From Shewanella electrica (GTDB lineage Bacteria; Pseudomonadota; Gammaproteobacteria; Enterobacterales; Shewanellaceae): DNA of 64,000 nt. This document shows positions 9,243-17,850 of the stretch, piece by piece. The position numbers and the translations under genes were made by a program. Position 1 is the first letter of the stretch; every line of letters starts with the position of its first letter. The stretch is taken from contig NZ_JAKOGG010000007.1 of the NCBI RefSeq assembly GCF_022321485.1, forward strand, positions 62,001 to 126,000. Reading direction: 5' to 3'. Under the pieces are notes generated by a model. It was not told the DNA's origin. It worked only from the letters and a program-made list of their open reading frames with translations, and searched no databases.

Positions 9243-10595
9243 ATGTCTTTAGTCGTCGCTAAATTTGGCGGTACTTCAGTGGCTGATTACGCTGCGATGA
9301 ACCGTTGTGCCGATATCGTGCTTAATAATCCAGCTACTCGCATTGTGGTTGTCAGTGCTTCAAGTGGCGTTACTAACTTGCTGGTTGAGTTAGCTCAGCC
9401 CAATGTGATTGAGTCGCAGCGGTTGGCGGTGCTGAAGAAGATAGCGCAGATCCAATACGCCATTGTTGATTGTCTGGCGCGGCCAGATGATGTGACCGCG
9501 ACACTGGATGGCTTGCTGAGCCGCGTTGATGCTTTGAGCCAACGTTTTCAGTTAGAGCCGACCAAAGCCATTGCCGATGAGTTGTTGTCCCTTGGCGAGC
9601 AATGTTCGTCAGCGTTGTTTGCCGCAGTGATCCGCGAGCGCGGTGTGGTGTCATCGGCGTTCGATGTGCGCCAAGTGATGCGTACCGACAGTTTGTTTGG
9701 GCGTGCAGAGCCGCAAATTGGTGAGCTAAAAACCTTAGCCACTGAGAAATTGTTGCCGCTGTTAGCACAGCAGATCATTGTTACCCAAGGTTTTATCGGC
9801 GCGGATGCTGATGGCAATACCACCACCTTAGGGCGTGGTGGCTCCGACTATTCAGCGGCATTGTTGGCCGAAGCGTTAGCGGCGGAAGCGGTAGAGATTT
9901 GGACCGACGTACCGGGCATTTTTACCACCGACCCACGTTTGGCCCCTAAAGCGACTGCGATTGCAGAAATCAGCTTTAACGAAGCGGCCGAGATGGCCAC
10001 CTTCGGCGCAAAAGTGCTGCATCCTGCGACCATTCTTCCCGCAGTACGGCAGCAGATCCAAGTGTTTGTCGGTTCGAGCAAAGCGCCTGAGTTGGGCGGC
10101 ACTTGGATTCGCCATGAAGTAGAAAACCCACCGGTCTATCGCGCCGTAGCATTACGCCGTGACCAAACCTTGCTGAATCTCCACAGTTTGCAGATGTTGC
10201 ACGCCCAAGGCTTTCTGGCTCAGACCTTTGCAACGCTGGCGAAGCACAAGATCAGTGTTGATCTGATCACCACGTCAGAAGTTAACGTGTCGCTGACCTT
10301 AGACAAAACCGGTTCGGATTCGAGCGGCCAAGGCCTACTGACCGAAGCGCTGTTGCAAGAGTTATCGCAACATTGCCGTGTGCGAGTGGAAGACAAGTTG
10401 GCCTTGGTGGCAATTATCGGTAACCGCATTGCGACTACTGCAGGGATTTGTCAGCGGGTGTTCTCGGTATTGGCGTCTCACAATGTACGGATGATCTGCC
10501 AAGGCGCTAGCCCACATAACTTGTGTGTGCTGGTCCACGAATCAGAAGCGAATGATGTCGTAGCGGCGCTGCACCGCAGCCTGTTTGAAGAGTAA
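9243..10595 (+). CDS. lysC: Lysine-sensitive aspartokinase III
   Basis: Phosphorylates aspartate, the first step toward lysine, threonine and methionine. The 450-residue monofunctional enzyme starts MSLVVAKFGGTSVADY. KFGGTSV is the kinase ATP-site motif, TTLGRGGSDYSAALLA is the aspartokinase signature, and two ACT domains occupy the C-terminal third (about 300-450), where lysine feedback acts. No homoserine dehydrogenase domain follows, so this is the LysC type rather than ThrA or MetL. The ATG at 9243 sits behind GGAGGGG and is preferred to the in-frame ATG at 9228, which lies within that ribosome site. The lysine riboswitch upstream agrees with the assignment. Confidence 0.95.
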   Translation: MSLVVAKFGGTSVADYAAMNRCADIVLNNPATRIVVVSASSGVTNLLVELAQPNVIESQRLAVLKKIAQIQYAIVDCLARPDDVTATLDGLLSRVDALSQRFQLEPTKAIADELLSLGEQCSSALFAAVIRERGVVSSAFDVRQVMRTDSLFGRAEPQIGELKTLATEKLLPLLAQQIIVTQGFIGADADGNTTTLGRGGSDYSAALLAEALAAEAVEIWTDVPGIFTTDPRLAPKATAIAEISFNEAAEMATFGAKVLHPATILPAVRQQIQVFVGSSKAPELGGTWIRHEVENPPVYRAVALRRDQTLLNLHSLQMLHAQGFLAQTFATLAKHKISVDLITTSEVNVSLTLDKTGSDSSGQGLLTEALLQELSQHCRVRVEDKLALVAIIGNRIATTAGICQRVFSVLASHNVRMICQGASPHNLCVLVHESEANDVVAALHRSLFEE

Positions 10596-10607
10596 ATCGC
10601 AGTAAGA

Positions 10608-10635
10608 AAAAGCGGGCTTGGATGCCCGCTTTCGT
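10608..10635 (+). terminator. Terminator after lysC
   Basis: AAAGCGGGC and GCCCGCTTT arms around a six-base loop follow the lysC stop by about 12 bases. The symmetric A/T tails could also serve the convergent asnC transcript. Confidence 0.8.
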
Positions 10636-10655
10636 TTGAACTTTGGTGCGCAACG

Positions 10656-11117
10656 TTAGGGTTTGACTGCTCTGGATATAGGATTTTGCAGACTGATTAA
10701 GGTTTCGGTTGACTGGATCTCGTCAATCGATTGGATGCGATTAATCAGTACATGTTGCAGCGCATCAATGGATGGGCACATGACTTTAGCAAAAATACTG
10801 TAATTACCTGTGGTGTAATAAGCTTCTACCACTTCTTCCAGTGCATCAAGTTTTGCTAGTGCCGATGGGTAATCACCAGCACTTTTGAGATTGATGCCGA
10901 TAAAGCAGCATACGTCATAACCCAGTGCTTTGGGATTAACGGTGATCTGCGCGCCAGTAATAATACCGGCCTGCTTCATCTTTTCCACGCGAACATGGAT
11001 CGTACCGGCACTCACGTTAAAGCGCTTTGCCAGCTCTGCGAAAGGCGTTCTCGCATCCAGCATCAGGGCTTCGAGGATCTGGTTGTCCAGTTGATCTCTT
11101 TGGAATGATGTATCCAC
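10656..11117 (-). CDS. asnC: Lrp/AsnC-family regulator AsnC
   Basis: Leucine-responsive-type regulator; E. coli AsnC controls asparagine synthetase asnA in response to asparagine. The N-terminal helix-turn-helix (AELAKRFNVSAGTIHVRVEKMKQAGIITG) and the C-terminal RAM domain (CFIGINLKSAGDYPSALAKL through IDEIQSTETLISLQNPI) closely match AsnC. The frame is open to an ATG at 11150, but the GTG at 11117 with AAGG eight bases upstream gives 153 residues, the family's usual length and N-terminus. No asnA is visible, so the local target is unknown. It is convergent with lysC and downstream of rluA on the same strand. Confidence 0.85.
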   Translation of the reverse strand: MDTSFQRDQLDNQILEALMLDARTPFAELAKRFNVSAGTIHVRVEKMKQAGIITGAQITVNPKALGYDVCCFIGINLKSAGDYPSALAKLDALEEVVEAYYTTGNYSIFAKVMCPSIDALQHVLINRIQSIDEIQSTETLISLQNPISRAVKP

Positions 11118-11288
11118 AACAACTTGCCTTATGTTCTTTAAAACAGGCACGAATTTACGTGTTTTGTTAGCTTATTGCCAGTGATCAATGTCATTTTATG
11201 ACTGATTAACTGTAAAGTTTTCCTGCTAGTAGCAGTTTATCTTTGCCGTTTAAATGACCTCTTCGGGCAGTGGTAAAAACAACTGGGT

Positions 11289-11966
11289 CTATTGCTGTGG
11301 CTCGGCTTGCGTAAAAGGGACGGGCGCAGAGAATGTCTGTGATTCACCGGAGTAGGGATGTTTAATGGTGAGTGAGGCGGCATGTAATAACAATCGGCTC
11401 GCCATCTGCCGCGCACGATCATCAGCATAAAAACCATCGCCCAATATTGGATGACCTAACGCCATCATATGCACTCGCAGCTGGTGGGAACGGCCGGTGA
11501 TCGGGGTCAGTTTGACCAGCGTTGAATACTTGCCATAACTGACCACTTCATAATGCGTCACCGAAGGTTTACCCACTTGGTGATCCACTTTTTGCCGAGG
11601 TCGATTGGGCCAATCACAGATCAACGGCAAGTCCACGGTGCCTGCTGGTTCTCGCACATGCCCAACCACGCGCGCATAGTAAGTTTTGTGGGTTTCACGA
11701 TCTTGAAACTGGCGTTTGACTTCCCGTTCGGCACTGCGGCGTAATGCCAGCAAGAGCACGCCGGAGGTGGCCATATCCAAGCGATGCACCACTTGCGCTC
11801 CTTGGTGCAGCTGCAATACGCGGCTGTAGGCACTGTCGTAGTGATCTGCGGCGCGTCCAGGCACAGATAACAAACCGGACGGCTTGTTAATCACCATAAT
11901 ATCGCGGTCTTGATACAGAATATCGAGCCACGGTAGTGTTGGCGGCTGGTACACAAAATCACTCAT
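11289..11966 (-). CDS. rluA: Dual-specificity pseudouridine synthase RluA
   Basis: Converts uridine to pseudouridine at 23S rRNA position 746 and tRNA position 32 in E. coli. The 225 residues match RluA from end to end as I recall it: PWLDILYQDRDIMVINKPSGLLSVPG at the start, the catalytic aspartate in VVHRLDMATSG, LPLICDWPNRP, and ITGRSHQLRVHM near the C-terminus. There is no S4 domain, as expected for RluA. Interestingly, U746 lies next to U747, the target of the RlmC encoded at the left of the window. Confidence 0.92.
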   Translation of the reverse strand: MSDFVYQPPTLPWLDILYQDRDIMVINKPSGLLSVPGRAADHYDSAYSRVLQLHQGAQVVHRLDMATSGVLLLALRRSAEREVKRQFQDRETHKTYYARVVGHVREPAGTVDLPLICDWPNRPRQKVDHQVGKPSVTHYEVVSYGKYSTLVKLTPITGRSHQLRVHMMALGHPILGDGFYADDRARQMASRLLLHAASLTIKHPYSGESQTFSAPVPFTQAEPQQ

Positions 11967-12159
11967 AAATCACCACAATGTTGAAGCGGAGCGCAACTTT
12001 ACCCTCGAACTATCTTACGCGCAAGTCAGTGTGATGGTGCGGCCGCTTGCCACCTCGCTGATTCTGTGGCTGTCGATAAAATCGCCGTCGAAGGCTTCTC
12101 ATTTTTTTCTTTGGCGATTAGTATCATAGGTCAATATTTAGCTTTGGTGGCGAGCACTC

Positions 12160-14292
12160 TTGTGTAGTAAATACCGATTAAATGACTGGATTCTTGATCC
12201 CCAGCGCCTAACGCTGCAGCGCGGTGCCGAGGAGGTTCGGTTGGAAAGCCGAGTGATGCAGGTATTACTGTGTTTGATCCAGCATGCTGATCAGGTGGTG
12301 TCTCGCGAGATGCTGATTGATGAGGTCTGGCGCGGCGGTACGGTGTCAGATAATGCCATCAATCGTATTATCGGTTTGTTGCGACAATCGGTTGGCGATA
12401 GTGCTAAATCGCCGCTGTTCATTCGCACTGTGCCTAAAAAAGGTTATGTGTTGATTGCCGAGGTCGCGAAACTGGCAGCACCATCTGCAGTGCCTCTGCC
12501 GCCCGAGCCAACGCCAAGTGAATCGGCGCTCATCGTGCCGTCCAAGCCATTTCCCGCATATGAATTAACACAGCCGCCTGTTAAGTCTGGCGGTTTCTCG
12601 CGCCGTTATCTGGCATCGGGCTTATTGTTACTGCTGGCGCTCACGTTGACCGGAACTTGGCTATGGCAGCAAGCATTCGACCGTGAAACGACTTCCGAGA
12701 GCGCTAGCGATATCATGCGCGTCAACCCCATCACCTTTTTTGAAGGGCAGGAGATTGACCCTGCGTTATCGAATGACGGGCGCAAGTTAGCGTTCGCTCA
12801 TCGCGAGCTGGCTGATAACCATTGGCGTATGCGGATTTTGTCGATCCCAGAGCAGAGCTATACCGATGTGGAGCCTACGATGCTCGGCAATATGCGCTAC
12901 CCGGCGTGGAGTGATGACGGTAAATTTTTAGCGTTGTTGAATTGGGGCGGCGATGCCGGATGCCAACTGGTGGTATTGGCGATGCAGCAACCGACACTGG
13001 CACCGCGGACCTTTGCTTGTCATGCCGCGACACAGTCGACCAGTATTGCATGGGCACCATCGGGGAATGCGTTGTATTACGTCGATGCTGACGGCGAAGC
13101 CAGCTATAAGCGAATATTTCGCCTCAACTTAATTGATGGTCGGCGGGAGCAACTGAGCCAGCCGCATGTGTCTGGGCAGGGCGATTATGCCATTGCATTG
13201 GCGCCCCAAGGCAACAAGATGGCGGTATTGCGCAGTATTGACTGGTTTAATACGCAGATACTGCTATTCGATCTGGTTACCGGTGAATGGCGCAACATTG
13301 TCGAGGTTGGTTATCCACTACGATCCGTTGCTTGGAATGCAGCTGGTGACGCCATTATTTATCGCGGCGAAGCGGGGCAGTTGTATCGGCTGACACTGCA
13401 GTCTCAGCAATTGACACGCATTACCAGCGTGGTGTCCGAAATCAATTCGCCAGCCAGTAATGCCGCAGGTGAACTGACGGCGGTATCGGGCGAGCTTTTT
13501 GAAGAGGAATTGTGGCAATGGTCGGCGCCTTACAGCCAGCAACCGCAACGTTGGGTGTATAGCAGCCGACGCGATTATAGTCCGGCCATTGCCCATGATG
13601 GTAACGCGTTGGCATTTGTATCTAACCGCAGTGGCTTACCGCAATTGTGGCTGAAACGTCAAAATGGGCAAGAAATACAGCTGACCCAGTTGACTGCATT
13701 TTCGCACATCAATGAGTTAAGTTTTTCGGCGGATAATCAATTGATTGCTGGTACGCTTAACCGCCGTGCCTTTGTGTTCAACATAGCGCAGCAGCAGTTG
13801 CAGTTTCCCGAGCAGATGAACAATGTGCAAAACCTCGCGTGGGGCACCGATGCCCAGCATTTGATTGCCGCCGTATTAACTGATGGTTTGTGGCAGATAA
13901 AGTCATTTGATATCGTCACTGGTGCCCAGTCGTTGTTGGTCAACGATGCATTTACCGCCAAGTATGATCGTCATGGCGCATTGTATTTCTCCCGGCTGCA
14001 TAAGCCGGGGATCTGGCGTTTACAACATGGCGCGGTAGCGCAGTTGACGGACCGATTTACCCCACATATCGGTGGTGCTTGGCAGTTGGCTGGCGATGAC
14101 TTATGGCTCATCGAACCTCGGCAGGCGCAACCTCAGTTAGCGCGTGTGAACACACTTGATGGGCAAGTTACAGTGTTGCCCGTTCCGATGGCAAATGTTT
14201 CCTACCGCTCGCTATCAGTGAGTGATAATGGCGCTGTTATTTTGTCGATGCTAGCAAAGTCTAGCACCGATATTGTCTCAATATCTCACTGA
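12160..14292 (+). CDS. CadC/ToxR-like transmembrane transcriptional regulator with beta-propeller sensor
   Basis: One-component membrane regulator of 710 residues. The first 100 residues form an OmpR-type winged helix (EVRLESRVMQVLLCLIQHADQVVSREMLIDEVW, then RTVPKKGYVLIAEV). A Pro-rich linker (108-140), one membrane helix (about 150-170) and a large periplasmic region follow. That region has repeated WSDDGKFLALL, WAPSGNALYYV and FSADNQLIAG phrases typical of TolB/WD40-like propeller blades. The start is a TTG behind GGTGG; no better ATG lies upstream. Stimulus and targets are unknown, but two tiny ORFs directly downstream are candidates for its regulon. Gene-plus-small-peptide pairs of this type are a plausible signalling unit, which is inference. 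Confidence 0.85.
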   Translation: MCSKYRLNDWILDPQRLTLQRGAEEVRLESRVMQVLLCLIQHADQVVSREMLIDEVWRGGTVSDNAINRIIGLLRQSVGDSAKSPLFIRTVPKKGYVLIAEVAKLAAPSAVPLPPEPTPSESALIVPSKPFPAYELTQPPVKSGGFSRRYLASGLLLLLALTLTGTWLWQQAFDRETTSESASDIMRVNPITFFEGQEIDPALSNDGRKLAFAHRELADNHWRMRILSIPEQSYTDVEPTMLGNMRYPAWSDDGKFLALLNWGGDAGCQLVVLAMQQPTLAPRTFACHAATQSTSIAWAPSGNALYYVDADGEASYKRIFRLNLIDGRREQLSQPHVSGQGDYAIALAPQGNKMAVLRSIDWFNTQILLFDLVTGEWRNIVEVGYPLRSVAWNAAGDAIIYRGEAGQLYRLTLQSQQLTRITSVVSEINSPASNAAGELTAVSGELFEEELWQWSAPYSQQPQRWVYSSRRDYSPAIAHDGNALAFVSNRSGLPQLWLKRQNGQEIQLTQLTAFSHINELSFSADNQLIAGTLNRRAFVFNIAQQQLQFPEQMNNVQNLAWGTDAQHLIAAVLTDGLWQIKSFDIVTGAQSLLVNDAFTAKYDRHGALYFSRLHKPGIWRLQHGAVAQLTDRFTPHIGGAWQLAGDDLWLIEPRQAQPQLARVNTLDGQVTVLPVPMANVSYRSLSVSDNGAVILSMLAKSSTDIVSISH

Positions 14293-14309
14293 TATTATTT
14301 ACATAATAT
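14292..14309 (+). promoter_or_regulatory. AT-rich inverted repeat after the CadC-like gene
   Basis: ATATTAT and ATAATAT arms around TTAC, followed by T-rich sequence. It may be a weak terminator for the regulator gene or a binding site upstream of the small ORFs. Confidence 0.35.
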
Positions 14310-14408
14310 TTTCATCATCTTTTCGTTATGGTCTTGTGTTGCCGAGTGTTTAGCTTGGACGGGCAGACCATAACTTAGCTGCTCGTTAAATCACTCAAGG
14401 GATATAAG

Positions 14409-14609
14409 ATGATGAAAATAAACCTAGCTAAATTGAAGAAATCCATGGGATTAGCGCTGTTACCAGTGGTTGTTGCTGCACCCTTGTTTTCTGTATTTTC
14501 GCAGCTCAGTGTGCAACCAAGCGATGCCAATCAATTGCAAGAAGCGCCTTATATCCTGTGTGAGCCTTATCCAGAGTGTGTCATTTATGGTGTCGATGCC
14601 GAACTATAG
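14409..14609 (+). CDS. Small exported or membrane-associated peptide, 66 residues
   Basis: Not a family I recognise. Residues 1-32 look like a signal peptide or membrane anchor: Lys-rich start, then GLALLPVVVAAPLFSVFS. The remaining 34 residues hold two cysteines in a compact, acidic C-terminal tail (LCEPYPECVIYGVDAEL), which could form a disulfide in the periplasm. An AAGGGATATAAG ribosome site precedes the ATG well. It directly follows the membrane-bound regulator, so it may be its target, modulator or ligand. It is short, but a ribosome site, a hydrophobic leader and a coupled downstream ORF together support a real gene. Confidence 0.55.
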   Translation: MMKINLAKLKKSMGLALLPVVVAAPLFSVFSQLSVQPSDANQLQEAPYILCEPYPECVIYGVDAEL

Positions 14610-14617
14610 GATGTGGC

Positions 14618-14734
14618 ATGACTAATATTCTGCTCTATTTCATCGGAGCGATGAGTAGCATTAGGCTGATGTACTTGTTGTTCTACAACATATTGCTCGC
14701 TTCTGAAGAATCAAAATTAATGGAAGAGAGCTAG
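14618..14734 (+). CDS. Candidate 38-residue hydrophobic miniprotein
   Basis: A frame beginning MTNILLYFIGAMSSIRLMYL and ending in a charged EESKLMEES tail, i.e. one membrane helix with an acidic C-terminus. The ATG lies eight bases after the stop of the preceding 66-residue ORF, whose stop overlaps the TAGG ribosome site, so translation is probably coupled. Very short ORFs arise by chance, so the call rests on coupling and the helix-plus-tail composition. Function unknown. Confidence 0.4.
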   Translation: MTNILLYFIGAMSSIRLMYLLFYNILLASEESKLMEES

Positions 14735-14875
14735 GGGCTGTTCACTTTGCAGCTGGCAGAGCGTGATTTAGGCAAGGCAGGTGATGTGCCGCGTGGTTAT
14801 GCTCCACCAACAGCACCTAACGCCGAAGATAAACAGCCTCTCGGAATAACAAACTCCCTTACTCAATTTGAGCAT

Positions 14876-14906
14876 GCACGTCACTGTTTGTCGGCGTGCT
14901 TTTTTT
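14876..14906 (+). terminator. Probable terminator after the small ORFs
   Basis: A GCACG/CGTGC stem with a 14-base loop, followed by seven T residues (14900-14906). The short stem makes it moderate evidence. Confidence 0.5.
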
Positions 14907-14953
14907 ATGGGGCGGTGCAAGCGTCTAGCGCCATGCAAACATGGGGGCAAGCG

Positions 14954-15244
14954 TTACAGCATGTCGTTGCCAGAGATCAACATAAAGCAGAAAGTCCACA
15001 CCACAAATGCCAAGGTGCAATGCACTAAACCGTAAAAAGCGTGATCGAGCCGTTTCATCCCTTCGGCAATAAACACCAGATGTAGATGCATGAGCAAAAT
15101 TAGCGGAAACACCAGCGCCAATACCAAGGCGACTAACGCATTGCCATCACCGATAACCCAATGGCCCAGCAAGCTCCACATCACCATCAAAAATGTCAGT
15201 ATTGGTGGCGCAGCAAGGCGATAGTGCTCGGGATAGGGAAACAT
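14954..15244 (-). CDS. Small integral membrane protein, 96 residues
   Basis: Unrecognised protein with about three hydrophobic segments: PPILTFLMVMWSLLGHWVIG (about 13-32), ALVALVLALVFPLILLMHLHLVFIAEG (about 36-62) and YGLVHCTLAFVVWTFCFMLI (about 71-90). Histidines in the second and third helices could bind a metal or heme, which is speculation. It is a single gene on the minus strand, between the small-peptide unit and the DMT transporter. The composition is clearly membrane-like, so it is kept as real. Confidence 0.6.
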   Translation of the reverse strand: MFPYPEHYRLAAPPILTFLMVMWSLLGHWVIGDGNALVALVLALVFPLILLMHLHLVFIAEGMKRLDHAFYGLVHCTLAFVVWTFCFMLISGNDML

Positions 15245-15538
15245 GCAGCAAACCTCTTGGTTGACAGTTGCGTTAAAAGCTCACTTTGGCGGCAGTTGTC
15301 GTCAAGCGTCTTTTGACAATAGCACAGCCAGCAAACTTGGTTAAGCAACTGCTGTTAAATCATTGCCCGTTATAGCTTTATTATCGAACAGTGCGCCAAC
15401 CGCTAACCCGCTTGTCGCGGGCCGGCCAAGGTGACAAATTATCATTGCCACAGCACTCATCATTTTTTGCTACACTGCCGCCACGTAAATTTAGCGCCGC
15501 ACGCGGGTGTTGGCGCTTTGCTTTTTTGGATTGTACCC

Positions 15539-16387
15539 ATGGCATTGTTATGGCTTATTACGCTCATCTGGGCGTTTTCGTTTTCTCTGATCGGCGTGTA
15601 TTTGCATGGGCAGGTGGATGATTACATCGCGGTGGCGTCGCGTATGGCGTTGGCGTTGATTATCTTCGTGCCGTTTTTTCAAAAAGTGCCGCCGAAACAA
15701 GCGCTAGTGATGATGGCGACGGGAGCGATTGAGATTGCGGGCACGTATCTGTTTCTGTATCACAGCTATCAATATCTCACCGTGCCAGAGCTATTGCTGT
15801 TTACCATTTTTACGCCGTTATACGTCAGTTTGTTTGCCGACCTGTTTGCCAAACGTAAGCCGTATCAGTTGTGGTTGCCAGCGCTGCTAGCCGTGGCTGG
15901 TGCGGCGGTGATCCGTTGGACCGAACTCAGCGAACAGTATTGGCTCGGTTTTGCGTATATTCAGGGCGCCAATGCCTGTTTTGCGTTCGGCCAAGTTTGG
16001 TATCGCCACCAAACGCAATCCAATCCGTTACCGCATCGAGCGCGATTTTTCTGGTTTTTTGCCGGGGCGTTGTTGGTCAGTGGCGCGATGATGTTAGCCA
16101 AAGCGGACTGGACCTTATTGCCTGATACCACCAGCGAGATCACGGTGTTGCTGTGGTTGGGCATTGTTACCTCTGGCTTGGGCTATCTAGCGTGGAGCTA
16201 TGGTTCTACCAAGGTCAATGCGCAGCAACTGGCGGTGATGAACAACATGCTGATCCCCGCTGGTATCGCCGTTAACGTGCTGTTTTGGGGTGGGCAGGTA
16301 AGTGATTGGCCAAGGCTGATTGGCGGCTGTATCTGTATGTTGCTGGCGCTGTGGGTCTCTAAACGTTACGCCGCAAACCACAGTTAA
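15539..16387 (+). CDS. DMT-superfamily (EamA-type) inner membrane transporter
   Basis: 282 residues with about ten membrane helices in two homologous halves, the drug/metabolite transporter architecture. The first helix reads MALLWLITLIWAFSFSLIG, with the WA.sF motif usual for EamA repeats. The second half contains GIVTSGLGYLAWSYGSTKVNA and ends in VLFWGGQVSDWPRLIGGCICML. Substrates in this superfamily range from amino acids to drugs, so none is assigned. The frame is open 36 codons upstream, but that extension is non-hydrophobic and atypical, so the ATG at 15539 is preferred. It is followed by the regulatory region of the efflux operon and may be independent of it. Confidence 0.85.
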   Translation: MALLWLITLIWAFSFSLIGVYLHGQVDDYIAVASRMALALIIFVPFFQKVPPKQALVMMATGAIEIAGTYLFLYHSYQYLTVPELLLFTIFTPLYVSLFADLFAKRKPYQLWLPALLAVAGAAVIRWTELSEQYWLGFAYIQGANACFAFGQVWYRHQTQSNPLPHRARFFWFFAGALLVSGAMMLAKADWTLLPDTTSEITVLLWLGIVTSGLGYLAWSYGSTKVNAQQLAVMNNMLIPAGIAVNVLFWGGQVSDWPRLIGGCICMLLALWVSKRYAANHS

Positions 16388-16415
16388 TATTCCGTAAAAT
16401 AAGCGTTAATCAATC

Positions 16416-16451
16416 GCTGTCCGGACAGATTCGGACAGCTAAAACGGACAG
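16416..16451 (+). promoter_or_regulatory. Upstream activator site: CGGACAG repeats
   Basis: A perfect palindrome CTGTCCGGACAG (16417-16428) is followed by further CGGACAG copies at 16432-16438 and 16445-16451. GCTGTCC (16416-16422) and GGACAGC (16433-16439) also form an inverted pair. The cluster ends about 40 bases before the -24 element of the sigma-54 promoter, the usual region for binding of an NtrC-type activator. The activator is most likely the response regulator encoded at the end of this operon. Confidence 0.7.
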
Positions 16452-16491
16452 GTTTAAAATAAAAAATCATTATAAAACAATGAAATAAATA

Positions 16492-16508
16492 TTGGCACGC
16501 AACTTGGT
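16492..16508 (+). promoter_or_regulatory. Sigma-54 promoter of the efflux operon
   Basis: TTGGCACGCAACTTGGT matches the -24/-12 consensus YTGGCACGRNNNTTGCW at all but two positions, one of them in the -12 GC doublet. The GG doublet and the ten-base spacing are correct. The predicted start is about 25-30 bases before the adaptor ATG. The presence of a sigma-54 activator in the same cluster strengthens the call. Confidence 0.75.
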
Positions 16509-16546
16509 TATAGCTAAGTAACTTTGGCAAATACGAAGAAACCAAG

Positions 16547-17827
16547 ATGAATGTCGCAATGATCCAAGATACCACTGGCCAAGATGTCATATTGTCGCCT
16601 AAACGCCACTATAAAATAGGGTACTGGGTGGCTGGCGTTGTGGTGTTGCTAGCCGTGGTGCTTTACTTAGCGCAGCAATGGCAACATGCGGTTGGCACTG
16701 ATATGTCGGTCAGCCGCAGCGCCATTCGAATCGCTACCGTGGATAAGGGGGATGTACAACGTGATTTGAGTGTGCAAGGTAAAGTGGTGGCGGCCAACAG
16801 CCCAACGCTCTACAGCACGGCTCAAGGGATTGTCACCTACAACGTGAAAGCGGGTGATAAAGTCACCCAAGGCCAACTGTTGGCGGTGCTGGATAGCCCA
16901 CAAACCACTTCCGAGCTGAAACAGCAGCAAGCCACGTTAGCGCAGTTACAAGGCCAACAAGCGCAACAGCAAATTACCTCCAAACGCGATCTGCTCGATA
17001 AACAACAAGCTCTGGATTTAGCCAAGGTTGATTTACTGGCGGCTAAACGTGAACTCGCCCGTAACGAAGAAGCGCGTAAAACCGAGATTGTCAGTGACCG
17101 CGAATTTCAACGCAGTAAAGATGAGTTAAGCCGCGCTGAACTGGTGGCGGCGCAGAGCCAAACCTCTCTCGCACTGGCAAAACAATCCGCTGAATTTGAA
17201 AGCCAAATTCTCAGCCAACAGATCCGCGCCCAAGAGCTGCTGGTGGCTGAACTGCAACGTCAATCCGATACCTTAAACGTCACCTCTCCCGTTAATGGCA
17301 TGGTGGGCAGTTTATCTCAGGCGCAAAAAGCGGCAGTGCCCGCTTATCAATCGCTGCTGACCGTGGTTGACCTGTCCGGCTATGAAGTCGAAGTGATGGT
17401 GCCAGAAAGTTACGCCGATGACTTGAGCCTCAATATGCCAGTAGAGATCAGCAGTAACGGCACCACTTACCCCGGCGAAATCGCCGCCATCAGCCCGGAA
17501 ATTACCAATAGCCAAGTGGTAGCGCGTTTACGCTTCACTGATGCAGTGCCAGCACAGATCCGTCAAAACCAACGTTTATCCGGCCGTATCTTGCTGGAAA
17601 ACCGCCAAGATATATTGCGTCTGCCACGTGGCAATTTTATCGATTCAGACAGTGGTCGTAGCGCCTTTGTGGTGCAAGGCGATACCGCTACTCGCGTCCC
17701 TATTGCACTCGGTGCCAGCGGCTTCAGCTATGTGGAAGTCAGTTCTGGGCTGAGTGATGGCCAGCAGGTGATCATCTCCGACACCAGCCGCTTTAAAGAG
17801 GCCAATACCTTGTTACTTACCAAGTGA
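16547..17827 (+). CDS. Periplasmic adaptor (membrane fusion) protein of an ABC efflux system
   Basis: HlyD/MacA-type adaptor linking inner-membrane permeases to an outer-membrane channel. The 426 residues hold an N-terminal membrane anchor (about 25-45), a first lipoyl half (STAQGIVTYNVKAGDKVTQGQLLAVL), a long helical coiled-coil hairpin rich in Gln, Leu and Ala (about 125-245), a second lipoyl half (LNVTSPVNGMVGSL), and beta-barrel and membrane-proximal domains at the C-terminus. No lipobox is present, so it is anchored by the helix. It is first in the operon behind the sigma-54 promoter. No TolC-type outer-membrane gene is in the cluster, so a shared TolC is likely used. Confidence 0.9.
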   Translation: MNVAMIQDTTGQDVILSPKRHYKIGYWVAGVVVLLAVVLYLAQQWQHAVGTDMSVSRSAIRIATVDKGDVQRDLSVQGKVVAANSPTLYSTAQGIVTYNVKAGDKVTQGQLLAVLDSPQTTSELKQQQATLAQLQGQQAQQQITSKRDLLDKQQALDLAKVDLLAAKRELARNEEARKTEIVSDREFQRSKDELSRAELVAAQSQTSLALAKQSAEFESQILSQQIRAQELLVAELQRQSDTLNVTSPVNGMVGSLSQAQKAAVPAYQSLLTVVDLSGYEVEVMVPESYADDLSLNMPVEISSNGTTYPGEIAAISPEITNSQVVARLRFTDAVPAQIRQNQRLSGRILLENRQDILRLPRGNFIDSDSGRSAFVVQGDTATRVPIALGASGFSYVEVSSGLSDGQQVIISDTSRFKEANTLLLTK

Positions 17828-17850
17828 CACCAAGCAACTCCCGACGCTTC

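Noticed and set aside
14747-15028. 93-codon plus-strand frame spanning the terminator near 14.9 kb
   Set aside because: It crosses a likely terminator and overlaps the better supported membrane protein gene on the other strand.
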